NCBI GenBank assembly: GCA_934527255.1
Contig: CAKTAM010000109.1
Location: 1-6,057, forward strand
Direction of reading: 5' to 3'
Length of the DNA: 6,057 nt
DNA from: an uncultured Oscillospiraceae bacterium
Lineage (GTDB): Bacteria > Bacillota > Clostridia > Oscillospirales > Ruminococcaceae
Part shown: in pieces, positions 1 to 4,619 of the stretch
Position numbering within the stretch: position 1 is the stretch's first letter
Layout of the letters: each line of letters opens with the position of its first letter
Notes under the pieces: generated by a model
What the model was told of the DNA's origin: nothing
Seen by the model: only the letters and a program-made list of their open reading frames with translations
The model's database searches: none
Position numbers and translations under genes: made by a program

Positions 1-76
1 GCGGCAGCGCCTCCCCGATGATATGCGCCAGTACCCCCAGAACGGCCAGATACAGCACGCAGCGTAAAAATGGCAT
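1..76 (-). CDS. N-terminus of a membrane protein, possibly CrtO-like acyltransferase (partial)
   Basis: Only the first 25 codons are in the window; the gene continues past the left edge. The start is ATG at 76..74, preceded by GGAG (87-90) about 10 bases upstream. The visible peptide has one hydrophobic segment (residues 3-20) ending in a His-Ile-Ile-Gly-Glu-x-Leu-Pro motif (18-25). In my recollection, clostridial proteins annotated as glycosyl-4,4'-diaponeurosporenoate acyltransferase (CrtO-like) start with a similar short membrane helix followed by Gly-x-x-Leu-Pro-Arg. The assignment is a suggestion from 25 residues, not a domain match. The gene begins 32 bases after the stop of the CmpB-like gene with no terminator between them, so it is probably the last visible member of that operon. 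Any short membrane protein with this N-terminus would be an alternative. Confidence 0.5.
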   Translation of the reverse strand, partial: MPFLRCVLYLAVLGVLAHIIGEALP

Positions 77-99
77 ATCGTCTTTTCTCCGTAACCTGT

Positions 100-120
100 C
101 GGAGCGCCTCAGACGCTCCG
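100..120 (-). repeat. 7-bp hairpin across the stop codon of the CmpB-like gene
   Basis: CGGAGCG (100-106) and CGCTCCG (114-120) are perfect inverted arms around a 7-base loop. The loop includes the TGA stop (111..109). On the minus strand the hairpin is followed by mixed sequence with no U-tract, so it is not an intrinsic terminator. It could slow 3' decay or set the relative expression of the next gene, but the short stem could also be chance. Confidence 0.4.
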
Positions 121-1008
121 GGTGTTGTCGGCCGCCGTATCAATACCGGCCGATGCGTTTTCTTCACCCTGACGCTTTTCATGCCGGCGCGCCTCATACT
201 CGCGCCAGCGGCGGGCACGCTGCAGCAGCGGCGAATCGTTCAAATGCGGGTAAGCCTTTGTCAGACGGCGCTGCGTACCGTTGCGCTGCGCCAGCTGGGC
301 GCGCCAGTGCGCGGCGCGCTCCTCCCATTCCGCACGCTTTTCCTTGGAAAGCGCCTGTTTGTATTTTTCCAGACGAGCCTCCATTTCGGGGCGTTTTTCC
401 ATCAGCTCCAGCACCGGGTCGGACAGACCCGTACCCACGCTTTCCGAAAAGCCGCGCAGCAGCTTGTCCAGTTCCTGCACCGCGTGCATCTGACGGGGGA
501 TCTGCAGCGCCTCGATGCCGGTTACAATCAAATCAGCCAGTATCATAACAGCAAATACCCAGACCAACACATCGCCCAGCGGGCGCGGCAGCCAGCGGAT
601 GACCCGAAGAATGGCCGGATGCACCAGCCTGACCACGCCAAGGCAGGCCAAACCCCAAATGAGAGAAAACTCCAGACAGATATACCCGCCCAGATTGAAC
701 GGGACGTTGCTGTAATCCCACAGGCGCTCGTGCAGCACCTGCTTGGAAAGCCAGCCGAGCGCCAGCTCAATGGCGCTGGTGATGAGCACCGAGCCAAGAT
801 ACAGCAGCAGAAGATTATCCGCCAGCGGCGACAGCGCGCACACCACGGCCAGAATGCCCATGCCGTAGATGGGGCAGACCGGGCCGATCAGAAACCCGCG
901 ATTGATAAAGCGGCCCTTGCTGACCACATGAAACACCACCTCGGTACACCAGCCGAGGAAGCTGTAGATAAAAAAGACCCATGCCGCCTCGTAAAGCGAT
1001 TGCACCAT
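109..1008 (-). CDS. CmpB-type putative ABC transporter permease (PF06541-like membrane protein)
   Basis: This 299-residue protein has a membrane-embedded N-terminal half of about four to five helices (roughly residues 8-28, 40-60, 66-86, 105-128, 143-164). The C-terminal half is long, charged and probably coiled-coil. Recognisable family features are Phe-Leu-Gly-Trp-Cys-Thr-Glu at 17-23, Asn-Arg-Gly-Phe-Leu-x-Gly-Pro with Pro-Ile-Tyr-Gly at 36-49, and Trp-Asp-Tyr-Ser followed by Phe-Asn-x-x-Gly-Tyr-Ile at 97-110. These match the family annotated as putative ABC transporter permease/CmpB, whose substrate and transport activity are not established. Residues 180-290 are rich in Arg, Glu, Lys and Ala and contain a Lys-Ala-Tyr-Pro motif (251-254). 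The ATG at 1008..1006 is preceded by GGGAGG about 10 bases upstream. It follows the HdeD-like gene by 46 bases without a terminator, so co-transcription is likely. No ATPase partner is visible. Confidence 0.85.
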   Translation of the reverse strand: MVQSLYEAAWVFFIYSFLGWCTEVVFHVVSKGRFINRGFLIGPVCPIYGMGILAVVCALSPLADNLLLLYLGSVLITSAIELALGWLSKQVLHERLWDYSNVPFNLGGYICLEFSLIWGLACLGVVRLVHPAILRVIRWLPRPLGDVLVWVFAVMILADLIVTGIEALQIPRQMHAVQELDKLLRGFSESVGTGLSDPVLELMEKRPEMEARLEKYKQALSKEKRAEWEERAAHWRAQLAQRNGTQRRLTKAYPHLNDSPLLQRARRWREYEARRHEKRQGEENASAGIDTAADNTRSV

Positions 1009-1054
1009 TGTCCCTTTTCCTCCCGTTTACCCAGTTAGCCCTTTCGGCCGCCGC

Positions 1055-1648
1055 TCAGTTCTCCTCGCGATAATCCTCGCTGTCAAGATAAATGGGGCCG
1101 TCCCGACGGGTCTCGCCCAGCACCTTAATGGTATAGAACGCGTTGAAAAGGTTCTGCAGACCGTCGATGACCAGCGAAATGCCGATGAATACCATCAGTG
1201 CGGTGCCGCCCTCGAACGGGTCAAACAGCAGCAGCATGCCCAGCGCGATGGAAGCCAGCGCCCCCAGCAAGATCAGCCACCAGCGGCCCAGGCCGAAGCG
1301 TTGGGCATCCACCGACGTCTGAATTTTAAAAACGCCCTCCACCAGCATGAACAGCCCGATGATAAAGGCGATCAGCGACATGACCTGCCCCGGATGCAGC
1401 AGCAGCACAAGGCCGATGAGCACCACAAAAATGCCCAGCGCCAGATCGAACTGAAACGCCAGATGGTACATATCACGCGAAAAGTAGCCCAGAATTTTTT
1501 CCACACCGTACACCAGCGAAACAATGCCCAGAATGGTGCACAGCACCTGCGTGGACAGGGTGGGCCAGCAGATCAGCGTGACGCCGATCACACACAGCAG
1601 AACGCTGCAAATAATGTAAAAGTTTTTTGCAGCCCGAACATATTTCAT
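1055..1648 (-). CDS. HdeD/DUF308-family six-helix membrane protein
   Basis: This 197-residue integral membrane protein has six predicted helices (about 9-28, 33-52, 66-86, 89-107, 124-144, 149-170) and a short acidic, hydrophilic C-terminus. It is built from three two-helix repeats with conserved Gly and Pro spacing: Gly22/Pro29/Gly41/Gly48, Gly79/Pro86/Gly98/Gly105 and Gly137/Pro144/Gly156/Gly163. That three-fold layout and length are typical of DUF308/HdeD proteins. E. coli HdeD is associated with acid resistance at high cell density; the role of Firmicute members is unknown. The ATG at 1648..1646 has an excellent ribosome-binding site (AAAGGAG, 1657-1663, 8 bases away) and a promoter candidate upstream. 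It is the first gene of a probable operon with the CmpB-like gene and the partial gene at the left edge. Confidence 0.88.
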   Translation of the reverse strand: MKYVRAAKNFYIICSVLLCVIGVTLICWPTLSTQVLCTILGIVSLVYGVEKILGYFSRDMYHLAFQFDLALGIFVVLIGLVLLLHPGQVMSLIAFIIGLFMLVEGVFKIQTSVDAQRFGLGRWWLILLGALASIALGMLLLFDPFEGGTALMVFIGISLVIDGLQNLFNAFYTIKVLGETRRDGPIYLDSEDYREEN

Positions 1649-1698
1649 AAAGCAAGCTCCTTTCAGCCCCTGGCAGACTCTCTCATTTCATCCCTTGC

Positions 1699-1727
1699 AG
1701 TATACCGCACTGCCTCGCCGGTTTCCA
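1699..1727 (-). promoter_or_regulatory. Sigma-A-like promoter for the HdeD-like operon
   Basis: On the minus strand TGGAAA (1727-1722, 4 of 6 to TTGACA) is separated by 17 bases from TATACT (1704-1699, 5 of 6 to TATAAT). Transcription would start near 1692, leaving a leader of about 45 bases that contains the AAAGGAG site. The spacing and position suit the downstream gene. Confidence 0.6.
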
Positions 1728-1742
1728 CACAAAAAAGCCTCA

Positions 1743-1752
1743 CTTTGCAAAG
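1743..1752. repeat. 10-bp perfect palindrome upstream of the HdeD-like promoter
   Basis: CTTTGCAAAG is a perfect palindrome 16 bases upstream of the -35 box of the HdeD-like promoter. A further CAAAG (plus, 1761-1765) lies nearby. It could be a regulator-binding site, or together with the A6 run at 1731-1736 (U6 in minus-strand RNA) part of a weak terminator for the TetR gene. The stem is only 5 bp and six bases separate it from the U-run, so the terminator reading is weak. Confidence 0.3.
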
Positions 1753-1776
1753 AATTGGTACAAAGCCGCACAGTTA

Positions 1777-1819
1777 ACCGTTTTTTGGGCAAACCGGCGT
1801 TCCTGCCCAAATGGACGGT
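1777..1819. repeat. Long dyad just after the TetR gene
   Basis: TTTGGGCA (1784-1791) and TGCCCAAA (1804-1811) form a perfect 8-bp stem around a 12-base loop. After a small internal mismatch, ACCGT (1777-1781) pairs with ACGGT (1815-1819), lengthening the structure. It lies 8 bases past the TetR stop. The minus-strand RNA has A residues, not U residues, right after the inner stem, so it is not a standard intrinsic terminator. It may protect the 3' end of the mRNA, assist Rho-dependent ending, or bind a protein. Confidence 0.45.
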
Positions 1820-1826
1820 CATTTTC

Positions 1827-2402
1827 TCAGCCGCCCTGCCGCTGCGCACTGCGGCGCAGTGAATCCTCCAGCAGGCTGCCGAACAGCGCGTCGAACCGCT
1901 CGGTAAAATCCGGCGGCAGCTCTTTCATGCCGGCATTCAGCCAGTCACGCGCATACCCGGCCAGAATGCAGCGCAGCGCCCGCACGACCATCTCAACATC
2001 CTGTTCCCCGGCCGCCGCGGCATAGGGGCTGCGCTGCGCCGCCTGCCGCAGATAATCGTCAATGCCTTTATCAAAGGCGCGCATCAGCTCTTCCCTGCGG
2101 TTGGAATGGTAAATATGCAGCACCGCGCTGCGGTTTTCGGCCACAAAGTCGATAACATCCCGCAAGGGATCCGCCCAGCCGCCGTCGGCATGCTGCGCGG
2201 CACGCCGACGGATAATGGCAGAAAACTCACTGCGGAACACTGCGGCCGTCAGATCGTAAATATCCTGAAAATGGTAATAAAAGGTGTTGCGGGTGATCTC
2301 GCAGTCCTCCACGATATCCCGCACGGTGATCTTGTCCAGCGGCTTTATGGCCACCAGACGAATAAAGGATTCCATAATCGCACGCCGTGTAAACTGCGCC
2401 AT
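1827..2402 (-). CDS. TetR/AcrR-family transcriptional regulator
   Basis: This 191-residue DNA-binding regulator has the length and layout of the TetR family. Residues 5-51 form the N-terminal three-helix DNA-binding domain: Thr-Arg-Arg-Ala-Ile, then Lys-Pro-Leu-Asp-Lys-Ile-Thr-Val-Arg-Asp-Ile (20-30), then the signature Arg-Asn-Thr-Phe-Tyr-Tyr-His-Phe-Gln (38-46). The rest (about 60-185) is helical, as expected for the ligand-binding and dimer domain, and resembles the C-terminal type common in Firmicute TetR proteins. The ATG at 2402..2400 is preceded by GGGAGG (2411-2416) 8 bases away. The gene lies 67 bases after the MATE pump and has its own promoter, so repression of the pump is a natural hypothesis. 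It could instead control the HdeD-like operon downstream. The ligand is unknown. Confidence 0.9.
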   Translation of the reverse strand: MAQFTRRAIMESFIRLVAIKPLDKITVRDIVEDCEITRNTFYYHFQDIYDLTAAVFRSEFSAIIRRRAAQHADGGWADPLRDVIDFVAENRSAVLHIYHSNRREELMRAFDKGIDDYLRQAAQRSPYAAAAGEQDVEMVVRALRCILAGYARDWLNAGMKELPPDFTERFDALFGSLLEDSLRRSAQRQGG

Positions 2403-2440
2403 AAAGGCATCCTCCCTTTTTTCCGACAGCTTCCGGTATC

Positions 2441-2469
2441 AGTATAGCAAATTCCCCTGCGGAAAGCAA
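2441..2469 (-). promoter_or_regulatory. Extended -10 promoter for the TetR gene
   Basis: On the minus strand TTGCTT (2469-2464) lies 17 bases from TATACT (2446-2441), and the -10 box is preceded by TGC, giving an extended -10 element. The -35 hexamer directly adjoins the TAA stop of the MATE gene (2472..2470), leaving no room for a terminator. The regulator is therefore probably expressed both from here and by read-through from the pump. Confidence 0.6.
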
Positions 2470-3834
2470 TTACTCTTTGAGGGCCTTGCTCTCCCAGCGG
2501 CTGCTGCGATAACGCGGCACGAAAAACAGAATGCGGCACGTCCAGTCGATGAACATGGCCATCCAGATGCCCAGCACCCCATAGTGCAGCCCATGCGCAA
2601 ACCAGATGCCGAACAGGATCCGGAAGACCCACATACTGCCCACGGCGACCCACATGACATAGCGGGTGTCGCCCGCCGCCTTGAGGGCCTGCGGAAGCGT
2701 AAAGGCTGTGGGCCACAGCAGCACGCCGAAGCCGCCGTGCATCCACAGGATGCGGTTGGCCAGCCCAGCGGCCGTATCGGAAACATGATACAGCTGCAGG
2801 ATCAGCGGCTGCAAAAGGAACAGTGCCAGACAGCACGCCAGCATACTGAGGTAGGCTGCCGCCATCAGCCGCCGGGTATACCTGCGCGCCCCCGCATAGT
2901 CGCCCGCGCCCACACACTGGCTGATGACCGTCACCATGCCCACGCCGACTGAGGATGCCGCCAGCACCTGAAAGCTGGCCATGGTATTGCCGATGGCGTT
3001 GGCGGCAATGGCCGCCGTGCCGAAGCCGGAGACCGTACTGAGCAGCAGAATTTTTCCCAGCTGGAACAGACTGCTTTCAATGCCGCCCGGCACCCCAAGA
3101 CGCAGAATGCTGCGAATGGCCGCAGCGTCATACCGGTAGCGGAACGGACGGCTGATGTGCAGCGGCAGCAGCTGCTGCGAAAGCAGCGCCAGTACCACAA
3201 CAGCCCCCACCATGCGTGAGACCAGCGTAGGTATGGCCACGCCCTCCACCTCGCGATGCAGACCGTAAATCAGCAGCGCGTTGCCCGCCAGATTGATGCC
3301 GTTCACCAGCAGCGAAATGCGCATGGCGGTGCCGGAATCGCCCATGACGCGGAAAATGGCCGCCCCGGCCGCATATAGCGCCATAAAGGGAATAGATGCC
3401 TCTACAATGACAAAATAAGTGTTGGCATAGGCCATAACGTCCGGCTCGATCGCGCCGAACAGGCCGTGCAGAATGGGGTTTCGCACGGCATACAGAACAC
3501 ACGTCACCGCCAACGACAATACCCCCATAAACACCAGCAGCTGCTCGGCGGCATTGTTTGCCTTTTTCCACTCGACCCGTCCGATATACTGTCCGCTGAC
3601 CACGGCCCCACCGGCCGCCAATGCTGTAAAGGCGTTGATCAGCAGCACATTGATGGTATCCACCAGCGAAACGGCGCTGACAGCCGATTCGCCCACACGC
3701 GCCACCATCACAGAGTCGGCCAAGCCCACGGCAATGGCCAGAAACTGCTCGATAATCAGCGGCCAGATCAGCCGGAACAGCTCCTTGTTGGAAAAAGCGA
3801 TCTCCCGACGCGGCGTCGGTGCAGTATTGCTCAC
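2470..3834 (-). CDS. MATE-family multidrug/toxin efflux transporter
   Basis: This 454-residue membrane protein fits the MATE family (about 450 residues, 12 helices in two six-helix halves). MATE pumps export cationic or xenobiotic compounds, or metabolites, using a Na+ or H+ gradient; the substrate here cannot be read from sequence. Family features include the N-terminal Pro-Leu-Ile-Ile-Glu-Gln segment (25-30), Gly-Leu-Ala-Asp-Ser-Val-Met-Val (37-44) in helix 1 and a Val-Pro-Gly-Gly-Ile-Glu segment opening the second half. I choose the GTG at 3834..3832: AGAGG (3842-3846) sits 7 bases upstream, and the MATE homology begins a few residues later. The frame stays open far upstream without a stop, but that stretch crosses a promoter and two terminators and has no family-like sequence. 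The TetR gene follows directly. Confidence 0.93.
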   Translation of the reverse strand: MSNTAPTPRREIAFSNKELFRLIWPLIIEQFLAIAVGLADSVMVARVGESAVSAVSLVDTINVLLINAFTALAAGGAVVSGQYIGRVEWKKANNAAEQLLVFMGVLSLAVTCVLYAVRNPILHGLFGAIEPDVMAYANTYFVIVEASIPFMALYAAGAAIFRVMGDSGTAMRISLLVNGINLAGNALLIYGLHREVEGVAIPTLVSRMVGAVVVLALLSQQLLPLHISRPFRYRYDAAAIRSILRLGVPGGIESSLFQLGKILLLSTVSGFGTAAIAANAIGNTMASFQVLAASSVGVGMVTVISQCVGAGDYAGARRYTRRLMAAAYLSMLACCLALFLLQPLILQLYHVSDTAAGLANRILWMHGGFGVLLWPTAFTLPQALKAAGDTRYVMWVAVGSMWVFRILFGIWFAHGLHYGVLGIWMAMFIDWTCRILFFVPRYRSSRWESKALKE

Positions 3835-3910
3835 AAAAGGACCTCTTTTCTGTTTTCCGGACGGCCCCTGTGTGCGAAAGCACCGCAGCCCGCCTGTTTT
3901 GTCTCCGCTT

Positions 3911-3939
3911 ATCCTACCACAAACCGCCTCTTTTGACAA
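3911..3939 (-). promoter_or_regulatory. Promoter for the MATE gene
   Basis: On the minus strand TTGTCA (3939-3934, 5 of 6) is spaced 17 bases from TAGGAT (3916-3911, 4 of 6). The start would be near 3904, giving a leader of roughly 70 bases before the GTG codon. The -35 box lies within one arm of a perfect 10-bp inverted repeat, which suggests control of this promoter. Confidence 0.6.
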
Positions 3940-3994
3940 GCTGTGCCCCCTCCCTGCTTCTTTCCGCGCGCTGCCCCGCCCGCCGCTTGTCAAA
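3932..3994. repeat. Perfect 10-bp inverted repeat at the MATE promoter
   Basis: TTTGACAAGC (3932-3941) and GCTTGTCAAA (3985-3994) are exact reverse complements 43 bases apart. The first arm covers the -35 region of the MATE promoter. The distance between arm centres is 53 bp, about five helical turns, which would place two bound proteins on the same DNA face. Two operator half-sites joined by a DNA loop is an inference; chance is possible in a GC-rich spacer. Confidence 0.5.
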
Positions 3995-4013
3995 CGCATC
4001 AACAAAGCGGCGG
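3980..4013. repeat. 9-bp hairpin upstream of the MATE promoter
   Basis: CCGCCGCTT (3980-3988) and AAGCGGCGG (4005-4013) form a perfect stem with a 16-base loop, overlapping one arm of the 10-bp inverted repeat. On the plus strand it is followed by a T-rich run (4015-4025), so it resembles a terminator of plus-strand transcription, yet no plus-strand gene is visible. On the minus strand there is no U-tract. Confidence 0.4.
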
Positions 4014-4033
4014 CTGTTTCTTTTTCGGGCAGA

Positions 4034-4062
4034 CAAAAACGGCATGGCGCACGCCATGCCGT
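4034..4062 (-). terminator. Intrinsic terminator after the small membrane protein gene
   Basis: ACGGCATGGCG (4039-4049) and CGCCATGCCGT (4052-4062) form a perfect 11-bp stem with a minimal loop. On the minus strand it is followed at once by a U-tract (A4035-A4039 on plus). It lies 53 bases past the stop of the small gene and separates it from the MATE promoter. Confidence 0.85.
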
Positions 4063-4115
4063 CCCATTGCCGGTTTGCCCGGTTTCTTTCTCTTTATAAT
4101 AACTTCCCCCGCCGT

Positions 4116-4385
4116 TCAATGCCGCGGCAGAACCGCTGCGCGCAGCACCTGGGCCGCGGCCGCCGCCAGACTGACCAGCGCGGAAAATGCGCGCCACGGC
4201 AGCACCTGCGGCGCCAGCACCGGCACCAGCGCCAGAAAAGCCGCCGTCGACCACAACAACACGCTGTCTGACAGGTACGCCGCCTGCTCGGCAGGCTCGT
4301 ACTGCGAAAGGCGGCTGCCCATCGGCCAGACCCCGGCCAAAGCAAAACGGCAGCACACCAGAAAATCCACCACAACAAACAGCAT
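4116..4385 (-). CDS. Small hypothetical membrane protein (89 aa)
   Basis: I do not recognise this protein. It has three hydrophobic stretches (residues 2-20, 42-62, 65-87), separated by a polar loop at 24-41 that contains Ser-Gln-Tyr-Glu-Pro-Ala-Glu. The C-terminus is Leu-Pro-Arg-His. The ATG at 4385..4383 is preceded by AAAGGGG (4393-4399) 7 bases upstream, and the composition (Leu, Val and Ala rich) is that of a real membrane protein. An overlapping 94-residue frame starting at 4378 is Arg/Cys/Trp rich and looks like a frame shadow. The gene stands alone between two intrinsic terminators, which supports it as a separate transcription unit. The function is unknown; a small integral-membrane accessory or regulatory protein is possible. 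Confidence 0.65.
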   Translation of the reverse strand: MLFVVVDFLVCCRFALAGVWPMGSRLSQYEPAEQAAYLSDSVLLWSTAAFLALVPVLAPQVLPWRAFSALVSLAAAAAQVLRAAVLPRH

Positions 4386-4397
4386 ACGCTCGCCCCT

Positions 4398-4415
4398 TTC
4401 GGCAGACCTGCCGAA
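4398..4415. promoter_or_regulatory. Perfect dyad abutting the ribosome-binding site of the small gene
   Basis: TTCGGCAG (4398-4405) and CTGCCGAA (4408-4415) are perfect inverted arms with a 2-base centre. The structure shares two bases with the AAAGGGG ribosome-binding site (4393-4399). It could be an operator for a dimeric repressor or an RNA hairpin that limits access to the ribosome-binding site. Confidence 0.5.
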
Positions 4416-4446
4416 TTTTGCTCTCTTTGGCCTGCCTGTTGGCTTT

Positions 4447-4452
4447 ATTGTA
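4447..4452 (-). promoter_or_regulatory. Possible -10 box for the small membrane protein gene
   Basis: TACAAT on the minus strand (5 of 6 to consensus) lies about 60 bases before the start codon. No good -35 box sits at 16-18 bases. The upstream TTGACC is too far away (26 bases). A promoter is expected here because the preceding transcript ends at a strong terminator, but this assignment is weak. Confidence 0.3.
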
Positions 4453-4549
4453 ACGCCGCCGTGTTAAATCTGCTTTCCGGTCAAGGTTAAAACGCTGTAA
4501 AATCGTGTGCTGCTGCCTCTGCGCGCTTTTGGGCAGGGGGCGGCGTACC

Positions 4550-4592
4550 AAAAAGCGGAGGCCGCCGAACCATCGGCGAGCCTCCGCTTTTT
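4550..4592. terminator. Strong bidirectional intrinsic terminator closing the pot operon
   Basis: GCGGAGGC (4555-4562) pairs with GCCTCCGC (4580-4587), and an inner stem CGCCGA/TCGGCG (4563-4568, 4573-4578) closes on an ACCA loop with a single bulged A. Runs of A (4550-4554) and T (4588-4593) flank the stem, so a U-tract follows it on both strands. It lies 28 bases after the PotD stop and is the best terminator in the window. Confidence 0.93.
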
Positions 4593-4619
4593 TATGGGCA
4601 ATCTTTCCCTGCGCAGCGC

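Noticed and set aside
70..1038. 322-residue plus-strand open frame opposite the CmpB-like gene
   Set aside because: It is the antisense of a clear family member, has Gln/His/Arg-rich low-quality composition, and crosses the gene boundaries on the other strand.
1777..1819. Dyad read as an intrinsic terminator for the TetR gene
   Set aside because: In the minus-strand RNA the stem is followed by A residues rather than a U-tract, so it lacks the key element.
2284..2952. Plus-strand frame opposite the end of the MATE gene and the TetR start
   Set aside because: His/Gln/Pro-rich antisense shadow covering two well-supported genes and a promoter.
3128..3883. 251-residue minus-strand frame inside the MATE gene
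   Set aside because: It is a different frame of the same DNA, Arg/Gly/Cys rich and without recognisable motifs, while the MATE frame is clearly coding.
4094..4378. 94-residue minus-strand frame overlapping the small membrane protein
   Set aside because: It is rich in Arg, Cys and Trp, as expected from an out-of-frame read of GC-rich coding DNA; the 89-residue frame has the better ribosome-binding site and a membrane-protein composition.
3835..4551. In-frame upstream extension of the MATE gene, which would give a 693-residue protein starting at 4551
   Set aside because: The added 239 residues are Arg/Gly/Ala rich with no family similarity, and cross a promoter, an intrinsic terminator and the small membrane protein gene in another frame. 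A GTG with a proper ribosome-binding site lies exactly where MATE similarity begins.
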